Positions 1-7,051 are shown, numbered from the stretch's first letter. The stretch: DNA of 8,646 bases from Flavobacteriaceae bacterium (GCA_030633285.1 DAOVTC010000034.1:1-8646); one strand, 5' to 3'. A program made the numbers and translations. Notes: generated by a model from the sequence alone, not told the origin.

Positions 1-1464
1 ACGTGGTGCATCTCCTGCGACTTGTAAATTCATACCAAAATCAATTAAATTTATAACTATTTGTGCGTGTCCTTGTGGTTGCATTGCTCCTCCCATCAAA
101 CCAAAACTTACCCAAGGATTTCCATCTTTGGTAATAAATGCAGGTATAATTGTATGAAATGGCCTTTTGTTAGGTTCAATCACATTATTATGACCTTCTT
201 CTAAAGAAAATAACTCACCCCTATCTTGTAACATAAATCCTAATTCTGGGGGAACCATGCCGGAACCCATCCCACGGTAGTTACTCTGGATTAGCGATAC
301 CATATTACCATATTTGTCTGCTACGGTCAAATAAATAGTATTACCTTGCTCAAGTTTTCCTGCATCGTAACTTCTTGCCGCATTGTTATTGATAAGTTTT
401 CTACGCTCATTGGCATATTCTTTTGAAATTAATTTATCAACTGGCAATTTATTAAAAGCTGGGTCAGCATAATATTTAGCTCGATCTTCAAAAGCAAGCT
501 TCTTTGCTTCTATAAAATGATGTATATACTCAGGACTACCAAAACCCATCTTTTTTACATCATATCCTTCCATGATATTTAATATTTGTAAAGCAGCAAT
601 TCCTTGCCCGTTAGGTGGTAATTCCCATACATCATAGCCTCGATAATTTGTAGAAACGGGCTCAACCCATTCAGATTTATGATTGGCTAAATCTTTTTTA
701 CTTAAAAAACCTCCCTGAGATTGTATAAAATCTGCAATAATCTTTGCAACTTCTCCCTTATAAAATGCATCCTTACCTCCTTTTGCAATTTTTTCATAGG
801 TAGCAGCTAAATATGTATTTTTAAAAACACTTCCCTTTGTCAATGCCATGTTATTTGGCATATAGGTTTCTGCAAAATTTGGGTAAGTTTTAAACCTTTT
901 TGAAGTTGCAGTCAAATAATATCCGATTAATTCTGTAACAGGAAAACCTTCACGAGCATATTTAATAGCAGGAGCAAGAATATCTTGCATTTTCATTGTT
1001 CCAAATTTGCCATGCATTTCAAACCAACCATCAACACAACCTGGAACACTTACTGGAAGAGGTCCAAAAGGTGGAATTTTGGTCATTCCTTTGTCCTTAA
1101 AATATTTTAAATTTAATTTTTCAGGAGAGCGACCACTTGCATTCAATCCATATAGTTTTTTATCTTCCGCACTCCATATAATAGCGAATAAATCACCTCC
1201 AATACCACTACCCGTTGGTTCCATCAAACCTAAAGCTGCATTTGCTGCAATGGCTGCATCTATTGCATTTCCTCCATTTTTTAAAATATCCAAACCTATT
1301 TGAGTAGCTAATGGATGACTTGTAGCAATCATTCCATTTTTTGCAATAACTTCTGATCGTGTTGCGATATTGCTTCCTGTAATTCGATCTTGAGCTTGAA
1401 TTACAGTATAATTTAATGCAAATATTAGATACAGTAATTGGAATATATTAAAATGTCTTTTCAT
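1..1464 (-). CDS. Gamma-glutamyltransferase-superfamily protein, exported, C-terminus beyond the window
   Basis: An open frame of 488 codons runs from an ATG at 1464 to the left edge without a stop. Residues 1-24 form a Sec signal peptide (hydrophobic core LLYLIFAL, cleavage probably after Ala24 before QD), so the enzyme should be periplasmic or outside. Family marks are the glycine-rich GSGIGGD at 85-91, Arg112 in ASGRSPEK (matches the gamma-glutamyl-carboxylate-binding Arg), and Thr376 in GNTIYLTVAD, which aligns with the Thr where the precursor cleaves itself and which then acts as nucleophile. LMGG at 456-459 and QPQGHAQ at 462-468 match the oxyanion end of the small subunit. The Ser-Ser pair of classical enzymes in KRPLSSM is here KRPFHTI (433-439), and GIGGD replaces GIGGG; both look more like the YwrD-type branch. 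Glutathione hydrolysis is therefore possible but not assured. Family members are about 520-580 residues, so some 40-90 are missing at the edge. Confidence 0.93.
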   Translation of the reverse strand, partial: MKRHFNIFQLLYLIFALNYTVIQAQDRITGSNIATRSEVIAKNGMIATSHPLATQIGLDILKNGGNAIDAAIAANAALGLMEPTGSGIGGDLFAIIWSAEDKKLYGLNASGRSPEKLNLKYFKDKGMTKIPPFGPLPVSVPGCVDGWFEMHGKFGTMKMQDILAPAIKYAREGFPVTELIGYYLTATSKRFKTYPNFAETYMPNNMALTKGSVFKNTYLAATYEKIAKGGKDAFYKGEVAKIIADFIQSQGGFLSKKDLANHKSEWVEPVSTNYRGYDVWELPPNGQGIAALQILNIMEGYDVKKMGFGSPEYIHHFIEAKKLAFEDRAKYYADPAFNKLPVDKLISKEYANERRKLINNNAARSYDAGKLEQGNTIYLTVADKYGNMVSLIQSNYRGMGSGMVPPELGFMLQDRGELFSLEEGHNNVIEPNKRPFHTIIPAFITKDGNPWVSFGLMGGAMQPQGHAQIVINLIDFGMNLQVAGDAPR

Positions 1465-1525
1465 TTTTATTATTTAATTATTATAAAAGTTTAAGTTATT
1501 GCAGAATTACATAAATTAATTCAAC

Positions 1526-1551
1526 AAAAAAAAATAAGCTGATTTACTTAT
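1526..1551 (-). terminator. Weak candidate intrinsic terminator behind recQ
   Basis: On the minus strand, about 45 bases after the recQ stop, ATAAG (1551-1547) can pair with CTTAT (1538-1534) around an 8-nt loop, directly followed by a run of nine T (1534-1526). The stem is only 5 bp and mostly A-T, so the T-run is the stronger part of the evidence. If it works, recQ and the gamma-glutamyltransferase gene 131 bases downstream are separate transcripts. The rest of the 1465-1594 gap is AT-rich with no clear promoter. Confidence 0.35.
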
Positions 1552-1594
1552 CAAAAAAAGAGTTTTTTAAATTATATTTATAAATTACAATCGT

Positions 1595-3793
1595 TTAATT
1601 TGCAATTTCACTTATAAATTTAATCCGCATTAAACGAAGTTCTTCCACATCATAATCTCCATCAAATTCATCTAAAATATCTTGAATTTTATCACTTTCT
1701 GCTTCCATAAAATAATCATGAATTTCTTCTTGTTGATCTTCATCTAATAAATTATCAACACAGTAACTTATATTTATTTTTGTTCCTGAATAAATAATTT
1801 GTTCCATCACTTTGATAAGTTCATCCATTTCAAGTCCTTTGGATTTTGCAATATCAATTAGAGGAAGTTTTCTATCGGTATTTTGTATAATAAATAGTTT
1901 TAAACTAGAGTTTACACCCGTGCTTTTGACAATTAGATCATCGGGTCTAGTAATATCATTTTCTTCTACATAACTTGCAATTAAATCTACAAATTCATCA
2001 CCATATTTTTTTGCTTTTCCATCACCTACTCCATGAACATTCGCTAATTCTTTAATATCTATTGGATACTTTAAAGTCATATCTTCTAATGATGGGTCTT
2101 GAAAAACAACAAAAGGAGGTACTCCCAATCTCTTACCTACACTTTTACGTAAATCTTTTAACATACTCATCAATCTATCATCAGTACTTCCACCTGATCC
2201 TTTAGTATTTGTTATAATACTAGCATCTTCTTCTTCACTATAAATATGATCTTCTGTCATCATAAACGACTCAGGATTATCAATAAAATCTTCTCCTTTT
2301 TTAGTAAGTTTTAATACGCCATATTGTTCAATTTCTTTAAAAAGCATATTAGCAACTAAAACTTGTCTGATCAATGCCATCCAAAACTTGTCATCTTTAT
2401 TATTTCCAATACCAAAAAATTCTTGTTTGTTCGTTTTATGTGATATCAATAATGCATTTTCTTTACCAATTAGTGTATTGATAACTTCTTTTGATTTGTA
2501 CTCTTCTTTAGTGTTCTTTACAACTTGCAATAATATCTTAACTTCATTTTTGGCTTCAACTTTTGTTTTTGGATTTCTTACATTATCGTCCATATCAGCA
2601 CCTTCACCAGTTTCACTATCAAATTCTTCACCAAAATAGTGTAATAAAAATTTTCGTCGAGATATAGAAGTTTCACAATATGCAACGACTTCTTGTAATA
2701 ATGCATTACCTATTTCTTGTTCTGCTACAGGTTTACCAGATAAAAATTTTTCTAATTTTTCAATGTCTTTATATGCATAGAAAGCCAAACAATATCCCTC
2801 TCCATCATCACGGCCTGCTCTACCTGTTTCTTGATAATAGCTTTCTAAACTTTTTGGTATATCATGATGTATTACAAATCGTACATCAGGCTTATCTATT
2901 CCCATCCCAAAAGCTATTGTTGCAACAACTACATCAGTATCTTCCATCAAAAACATATCTTGATGTCTAGATCTGGTTTTTGCATCTAACCCAGCGTGAT
3001 ACGGTACAGCTTTTATTCCATTTACTTGTAAAACCTGTGCAATTTCTTCAACTTTTTTTCTACTTAAACAGTAAATAATACCCGATTTACCTTGATAATT
3101 TCTTAAAAACCTAATAATATCTTTTTCTACATTGACTGTTTTCAGTTTAACTTCATAAAATAAATTTGCTCTATTAAAAGAAGCTTTAAAAGTTTTGGCA
3201 TCTGTAATTCCTAAATTTTTTAAAATATCTTCTTGTACTTTTTCTGTCGCTGTAGCTGTTAAACCTATAATTGGAAAGTTGCCAATTTTTTTGATGATAT
3301 TTTTTAAGTTTCTGTATTCAGGGCGAAAATCATGACCCCATTCAGAAATACAATGTGCTTCATCTATAGCAAAAAATGAAAGTTTTTGACTTTTTAAAAA
3401 ATCAATATACTCTTGTTTGGTCAACGATTCAGGAGCAACATATAATAATTTGGTTATACCGTTTTCTATATCACTTTTTACACGTGCAACTTCGCCTTTA
3501 TTTAATGAAGAATTTAAAACATGAGCAATACCGTATTCTGTAGAAATTCCTCGTATAGCATCAACTTGATTTTTCATTAACGCTATTAAAGGCGAAACCA
3601 CAATGGCAGTCCCTTCCATAATTAAAGCAGGTAATTGATAAATTAGTGATTTCCCTCCTCCAGTTGGCATTACAACAAAGCAGTTGTTGCCTTCTAATAT
3701 ATTTTGTATTGCAATTTCTTGTAATCCTTTAAATTTACTAAATCCAAAAAATTTCTTTAAATTTTCTTGGAGATTAAATTTTGTCACTTTCAT
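1595..3793 (-). CDS. recQ: RecQ-family ATP-dependent DNA helicase, zinc ligands absent
   Basis: This 732-residue protein is a 3'-5' DNA helicase of recombination and replication-fork repair. Visible in order: RecQ motif 0 around FKGLQEIAI (21-29, Gln25), Walker A PTGGGKS (43-49, Lys48), DEAH box (144-147), aromatic-rich loop SEWGHDFRPEY (150-160), motif III TATAT (179-183 region), second RecA-like lobe with FGMGIDKPDVR (295-305), and motif VI QETGRAGRDD with the arginine finger (321-330). A winged-helix RQC region follows (about 405-515), then an HRDC domain (about 537-615) and an acidic tail to 732. Where E. coli RecQ has four zinc-binding Cys, this protein has Ser378 before RRKFLLHYFGEE and no Cys in GADMDDNVRNPK (398-409). 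It is longer than E. coli RecQ (about 610) because of the tail. The ATG at 3793 puts motif 0 at the usual place. It is divergent from kdsD. Confidence 0.95.
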   Translation of the reverse strand: MKVTKFNLQENLKKFFGFSKFKGLQEIAIQNILEGNNCFVVMPTGGGKSLIYQLPALIMEGTAIVVSPLIALMKNQVDAIRGISTEYGIAHVLNSSLNKGEVARVKSDIENGITKLLYVAPESLTKQEYIDFLKSQKLSFFAIDEAHCISEWGHDFRPEYRNLKNIIKKIGNFPIIGLTATATEKVQEDILKNLGITDAKTFKASFNRANLFYEVKLKTVNVEKDIIRFLRNYQGKSGIIYCLSRKKVEEIAQVLQVNGIKAVPYHAGLDAKTRSRHQDMFLMEDTDVVVATIAFGMGIDKPDVRFVIHHDIPKSLESYYQETGRAGRDDGEGYCLAFYAYKDIEKLEKFLSGKPVAEQEIGNALLQEVVAYCETSISRRKFLLHYFGEEFDSETGEGADMDDNVRNPKTKVEAKNEVKILLQVVKNTKEEYKSKEVINTLIGKENALLISHKTNKQEFFGIGNNKDDKFWMALIRQVLVANMLFKEIEQYGVLKLTKKGEDFIDNPESFMMTEDHIYSEEEDASIITNTKGSGGSTDDRLMSMLKDLRKSVGKRLGVPPFVVFQDPSLEDMTLKYPIDIKELANVHGVGDGKAKKYGDEFVDLIASYVEENDITRPDDLIVKSTGVNSSLKLFIIQNTDRKLPLIDIAKSKGLEMDELIKVMEQIIYSGTKINISYCVDNLLDEDQQEEIHDYFMEAESDKIQDILDEFDGDYDVEELRLMRIKFISEIAN

Positions 3794-3806
3794 TCTCTTA
3801 TTTCTC

Positions 3807-3823
3807 TATTTTTGATATTTTTG
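3807..3823 (+). promoter_or_regulatory. Candidate -7 elements for the kdsD-tatC-lptB operon
   Basis: Two successive TATTTTTG octamers (3807-3814 and 3816-3823) both fit the Bacteroidota sigma-70-type -7 consensus TAnnTTTG. A TTTG lies at 3780-3783, across the recQ start region, 23 bases before the first octamer, slightly longer than the usual 19-21. Transcription from here would give kdsD a leader of roughly 100 nt. In DNA this AT-rich such matches arise by chance, so this is only a pointer. I saw no equally good match for recQ on the other strand. Confidence 0.25.
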
Positions 3824-3925
3824 CATAGACGTATCTATAATTAAATATTAATTGCTAAATTAAAAACTTAGTATTAATTATTGAATATTTAAATATACAA
3901 TTTATTTATAAAAAATAAAAAAGAT

Positions 3926-4891
3926 TTGAAAAATTTTAAAGATATACTATCAACAGCCAAAAGAACAATTTTGATTGAGGCTGATGCCATAAAAAATTTA
4001 ATTAATTTTTTGGATGATGATTTTGAAAATGCAGTAAAAACAATTTTTAAATCTAAAGGAAGAGTTATAGTAACAGGAATCGGTAAAAGTGCAAATATTG
4101 GAACTAAAATAGTGGCTACATTGAATTCTACTGGAACACCCGCTATATTTATGCATGCTGCTGATGCTATTCATGGTGATTTAGGAAATATTCAAAAAGA
4201 TGACGTAGTTATATGTATTTCAAAAAGTGGTAATACTCCTGAAATAGAAGTTTTAGTTCCATTAATAAAGAATTATGGAAATAAAATTGCTGCTATTACA
4301 GGAAATACAAATTCCTTTTTAGCAAAAAATGCTGATTTTGTTTTAAACTCAACTATTGAAAAAGAGGCTTGCCCTAATAACTTAGCACCAACTAGCAGCA
4401 CAACTGCACAACTTGTTATAGGTGATGCATTGGCAGTTTGTTTATTAGAATTAAGAGATTTTTCAAGTAAAGATTTTGCTAAATACCATCCAGGTGGAAC
4501 TTTAGGTAAAAAATTATATTTACGTGTAAGTGACTTAGTTGCTAAGAATGAAATACCAAAAGTTAATCCAAATACTACTGTAAAAGATGTCATAATTGAA
4601 ATCTCTAAAAAAAGACTCGGAACAACTGCTGTAATTGAAAACAACAAAATTGTAGGTATTATAACTGATGGAGATATTAGAAGAATGCTAGAAAATAATA
4701 CAAATATAAATCAATTAAAAGCACGTGACATTATGGGTAACAACCCTATTATAGTGACGTATAATGAAATGGCTATCAAAGCTTTAGATATAATGCAAAA
4801 CAATAATATTACTCAAATTTTGGTTACCAAAAATGATAAATATATAGGTGTTGTTCACTTTCATGATTTATTAAAAGAAGGAATAATATAA
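3926..4891 (+). CDS. kdsD: D-arabinose 5-phosphate isomerase (KdsD/KpsF/GutQ family), TTG start
   Basis: The enzyme interconverts D-ribulose 5-phosphate and D-arabinose 5-phosphate, the first step to Kdo of the LPS inner core; it is cytoplasmic. The 321-residue protein has a SIS sugar-isomerase domain (about 35-170) and two CBS domains (about 205-258 and 268-321), the full family architecture. All four residues important in E. coli KdsD (Lys59, Glu111, Glu152, His193) have clear partners: Lys54 in GIGKSAN, Glu106 in SGNTPEI, Glu147 in KEACP and His188 in YHPGGTLG. The family block LAPTSSTTAQL is at 153-163. The start is a TTG: the frame is closed by TAA at 3890-3892, no ATG lies between, and the first internal Met (76) is inside the SIS domain. 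The N-terminus from TTG has normal family length. It is first in a probable operon, 21 nt before tatC. A capsule-specific KpsF role is less likely, as no capsule genes are nearby. Confidence 0.95.
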   Translation: MKNFKDILSTAKRTILIEADAIKNLINFLDDDFENAVKTIFKSKGRVIVTGIGKSANIGTKIVATLNSTGTPAIFMHAADAIHGDLGNIQKDDVVICISKSGNTPEIEVLVPLIKNYGNKIAAITGNTNSFLAKNADFVLNSTIEKEACPNNLAPTSSTTAQLVIGDALAVCLLELRDFSSKDFAKYHPGGTLGKKLYLRVSDLVAKNEIPKVNPNTTVKDVIIEISKKRLGTTAVIENNKIVGIITDGDIRRMLENNTNINQLKARDIMGNNPIIVTYNEMAIKALDIMQNNNITQILVTKNDKYIGVVHFHDLLKEGII

Positions 4892-4912
4892 TACTGTTAA
4901 AAAAACTATACA

Positions 4913-5743
4913 ATGAGCGAACAACAAAATGACATGTCTTTTTTAAACCACCTAGAGGTATTACGCTGGACTTTAGTTCGTTCTTCTGGAGCTATTTTTG
5001 GTTTTGGTATTTTGGCTTTTTTGATGAAAGACTTCATTTTTAATACTATCATATTGGCTCCAAAAAATCCTTCATTTGTTACTTATCGATTTTTATGTTC
5101 AGTTTCTCAAAAAATAGGCGCTAATAGTTTTTGTATTGATGAAATTCCATTTATCGTACAAAGTAGAACAATGGCAGGGCAATTTTCAACACACATCTGG
5201 ATGTCAATTACTTTTGGATTCATTTTAGCATTTCCATATATAGTTTGGGAAGTTTGGAAATTTATTAAACCTGCACTTCATGAAGGTGAGAAACAAAATG
5301 CAAGAAGTTTTATTATAATTACCTCATTTTTATTTTTTGTAGGAATCTTATTTGGGTATTATATCATTACACCATTATCAATAAATTTTTTGGGAAGTTA
5401 TAGTGTTGCTGATGAAGTGAGAAATAATTTTGATTTAAATTCATACACAGGTTTATTAAAGGCCTCTTGTTTATCTTCCGGATTTATTTTTGAATTACCT
5501 ATTGTTATTTATTTTTTAACAAAAATGGGGTTGGTAACACCTGAAATTTTAAAAAAATATAGAAAATATGCACTAGTTATGGTATTAATTCTAGCAGCTA
5601 TAATAACTCCTCCAGATATAATAAGCCAAGTTATTGTTGCAATACCTATTGTTATTCTTTATGAATTAAGTATAAAAATATCTAAATTTATACTTCAAAA
5701 AGAAAATAAGAAAAATCAAACTAGTCAAGTTAAAAAATATTAA
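4913..5743 (+). CDS. tatC: Twin-arginine translocase subunit TatC
   Basis: TatC is the inner-membrane receptor that recognises twin-arginine signal peptides and, with TatA/B-type proteins, exports folded proteins. The 276-residue protein shows the cytoplasmic N-terminal helix motif SFLNHLEVLRWTL (9-21), six hydrophobic segments (near 22-43, 93-112, 131-158, 182-204, 218-234, 237-255), the second conserved block WEVWKFIKPAL (112-122) followed by Glu126 (matching E. coli Glu103), and TPPDIISQ (232-239) before the last segment. The tail is short and lysine-rich. Two departures from E. coli stand out. Position 16, matching E. coli Glu15, is Val, while Glu sits one residue earlier. The first periplasmic loop is about 23 residues longer and carries Cys62 and Cys74. 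No tatA-like gene is adjacent. The gene follows kdsD by 21 nt and precedes lptB by 71 nt. Confidence 0.96.
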   Translation: MSEQQNDMSFLNHLEVLRWTLVRSSGAIFGFGILAFLMKDFIFNTIILAPKNPSFVTYRFLCSVSQKIGANSFCIDEIPFIVQSRTMAGQFSTHIWMSITFGFILAFPYIVWEVWKFIKPALHEGEKQNARSFIIITSFLFFVGILFGYYIITPLSINFLGSYSVADEVRNNFDLNSYTGLLKASCLSSGFIFELPIVIYFLTKMGLVTPEILKKYRKYALVMVLILAAIITPPDIISQVIVAIPIVILYELSIKISKFILQKENKKNQTSQVKKY

Positions 5744-5814
5744 AAAGGTTTTTTATTTTTAGAATAAAAGAATTTTATACTAAAAATTGAAATTGTTAAA
5801 ACAATGATAGAAGT

Positions 5815-6561
5815 ATGATATTACGAGCTGATAACTTAACAAAAATTTACGGCAGCAGAAAGGTTGTTAATAATATTTCAATTCAAGTTGAACAAGGTGA
5901 AATTGTTGGATTACTTGGACCTAATGGAGCAGGAAAAACCACCTCTTTTTATATGATTGTTGGTATGATCAAACCTAATGAAGGGAAAATTTATTTAGAT
6001 AACAATAATATTACTGAGAATTCAATGTATAAGCGTGCTCAACAGGGAGTTGGCTATTTAGCCCAGGAAGCATCTATTTTTAGAAAATTATCGGTTGAAG
6101 ATAATATTTTATCAGTACTACAATTTACTACCTTGAGCAAACAAGAACAGAAGAGCAAATTAGAAGCGCTAATAGAAGAATTCGGTTTAAATCATGTTAG
6201 AAAAAATCGTGGAGATCTATTATCTGGAGGAGAGCGAAGAAGAACTGAAATTGCTCGCGCTTTAGCCTCTGACCCAAAGTTTATATTACTTGATGAACCT
6301 TTTGCAGGTGTTGACCCTATTGCGGTTGAAGATATCCAAAGTATTGTTGCTCACTTAAAAGATAGAAATATAGGTATTTTAATAACAGACCATGACGTAC
6401 ATGCAACACTTGCTATTACTGATAAAACCTATTTAATGTTTGAAGGAGGTATTTTAAAAGAAGGAACTCCTAAAGAGCTAGCCGATGATGAAATGGTAAG
6501 AAAAGTATATTTAGGTGAAAGTTTTGAACTAAAAGAAAGAAAAAAGAAATTACATTTATAA
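5815..6561 (+). CDS. lptB: LPS export ABC transporter ATP-binding protein LptB
   Basis: LptB is the cytoplasmic ATPase that, with LptF/LptG, pulls LPS from the inner membrane and drives it along the Lpt bridge to the outer membrane. The 248-residue protein has every ABC motif: Walker A GPNGAGKT (35-42), Q-loop Gln84 in YLAQEASIF, signature LSGGE (136-140), Walker B ILLDE with catalytic Glu161, D-loop AGVDP (164-168) and switch His193 in [10 protein letters not shown]. The stretches [21 protein letters not shown] (split around Lys41) and [15 protein letters not shown] are typical of LptB as opposed to other ABC ATPases. Length matches E. coli LptB (241) with a few basic residues added at the C-terminus. 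The ATG at 5815 gives the usual N-terminus. It lies in line behind kdsD and tatC; pairing with kdsD (Kdo supply) makes sense for LPS assembly. The 71-nt gap leaves room for a separate promoter, none clear. Confidence 0.97.
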   Translation: MILRADNLTKIYGSRKVVNNISIQVEQGEIVGLLGPNGAGKTTSFYMIVGMIKPNEGKIYLDNNNITENSMYKRAQQGVGYLAQEASIFRKLSVEDNILSVLQFTTLSKQEQKSKLEALIEEFGLNHVRKNRGDLLSGGERRRTEIARALASDPKFILLDEPFAGVDPIAVEDIQSIVAHLKDRNIGILITDHDVHATLAITDKTYLMFEGGILKEGTPKELADDEMVRKVYLGESFELKERKKKLHL

Positions 6562-6565
6562 AAAA

Positions 6566-6610
6566 ACGCCTTATTATCATCTATTTTAATTTAATGTGAT
6601 AATAAGGCGT
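6566..6610 (-). terminator. Perfect 14-bp hairpin terminator between convergent genes
   Basis: Arms 6566-6579 (ACGCCTTATTATCA) and 6597-6610 are exact reverse complements, around a 17-nt loop. Read on the minus strand the stem is followed directly by TTTTTT (6566-6561), the classic intrinsic terminator layout, so it ends the small secreted-protein transcript from 6648. Read on the plus strand it is followed by ACAAACAAAT, with no T-run, so it would stop lptB transcription less well, though it begins 5 bases after the lptB stop and may protect that 3' end. Confidence 0.85.
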
Positions 6611-6647
6611 ACAAACAAATCTAAAAAGATCTTTATATTTAAAAAAC

Positions 6648-6965
6648 TCAGCTACTTGAATGTTCTCCAGTTTCTATACCTACTATTTTACCATTTTCAT
6701 GAATAAGTAAGTAGTGAGACCAATTACCTTTCTGTACTTTAAACTTATATACATTTCCTTTACTTTTCTTAGTATAGGTAGCCTTTTCATAGATTTTATA
6801 TCCAGAATAATCTTTTAATGCCTCTTTTACTTTTTGTGGAGTTTTTGTTTTTGTGATTTTATAAACTTTTTCTTTAACATCTTTACTTTCTGATTGAGCA
6901 TTAGTACTTTGTATACTAAAAAAAGTAAAACCAAAGATTGCTATAAGAATATATAACTTTTTCAT
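6648..6965 (-). CDS. Small exported lysine-rich protein, PepSY-like
   Basis: This 105-residue protein starts with a clear Sec signal peptide (KK, then LYILIAIFGFTFFSI, likely cut after Ala23 in NAQ), giving a mature chain of about 82 residues. The mature part is very basic: Lys in nearly every short stretch from 28 to 80. Its pattern, a helix with PQKVKEALKDYSGYKI (43-58) followed by alternating strands YKFKVQKGNWSHYLLI and a turn NGKIVGIE, resembles the PepSY-like fold of small periplasmic Bacteroidota proteins, in which an end motif of the D/N-G-K type is common. That assignment is from pattern only and I cannot name a function. There is no lipobox Cys, so it should be soluble in the periplasm or secreted, and no T9SS sorting domain. 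It stands alone, with its own terminator downstream and a tandem duplication a few bases upstream of its start. Confidence 0.8.
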   Translation of the reverse strand: MKKLYILIAIFGFTFFSIQSTNAQSESKDVKEKVYKITKTKTPQKVKEALKDYSGYKIYEKATYTKKSKGNVYKFKVQKGNWSHYLLIHENGKIVGIETGEHSSS

Positions 6966-6971
6966 TTTAAT

Positions 6972-7022
6972 TTATTTAATAGAATTCTTAATTAAAGCTT
7001 ATTTAATAGAATTCTTAATTAA
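6972..7022. repeat. Tandem duplication, two identical 24-bp units at 27-bp period
   Basis: Positions 6972-6995 and 6999-7022 are identical over 24 bases, separated by AGC (6996-6998). Each unit contains an EcoRI-type GAATTC and TTAATTAA-like sequence. The nearer unit ends 6 bases from the ATG of the small secreted protein (6965), so both copies lie in its leader or promoter. A recent slippage duplication or a doubled regulatory site would both fit. Confidence 0.9.
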
Positions 7023-7051
7023 TATTAATTTATAAAGTGTTAATCAAAAGT

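Noticed and set aside
1007..1303. 98-codon plus-strand open frame
   Set aside because: Lies wholly opposite the gamma-glutamyltransferase gene, whose residues there match family motifs (GSGIGGD, SGRSPEK); the protein is proline-rich nonsense with no recognisable domain.
2570..2680. RecQ as a pseudogene because zinc Cys are missing
   Set aside because: The frame is intact over 732 codons and all helicase motifs are kept, so loss of function is not indicated.
2388..2970. Two plus-strand open frames (2388-2639 and 2680-2970)
   Set aside because: Both are antisense to recQ motifs and read as low-complexity hydrophobic sequence; shadows of the AT-rich codon pattern.
4273..4647. 124-codon minus-strand open frame
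   Set aside because: Antisense to the catalytic part of kdsD, whose frame carries all active-site residues.
5735..5760. A-run/T-run stem after tatC as a terminator
   Set aside because: Pairing is A-T only around GG; too weak, and lptB continues in the same direction.
5804..5818. Four-codon ORF (MIEV, stop TGA) whose stop overlaps the lptB ATG
   Set aside because: An ATGA overlap suggests translational coupling, but so short a frame occurs easily by chance and nothing else supports it.
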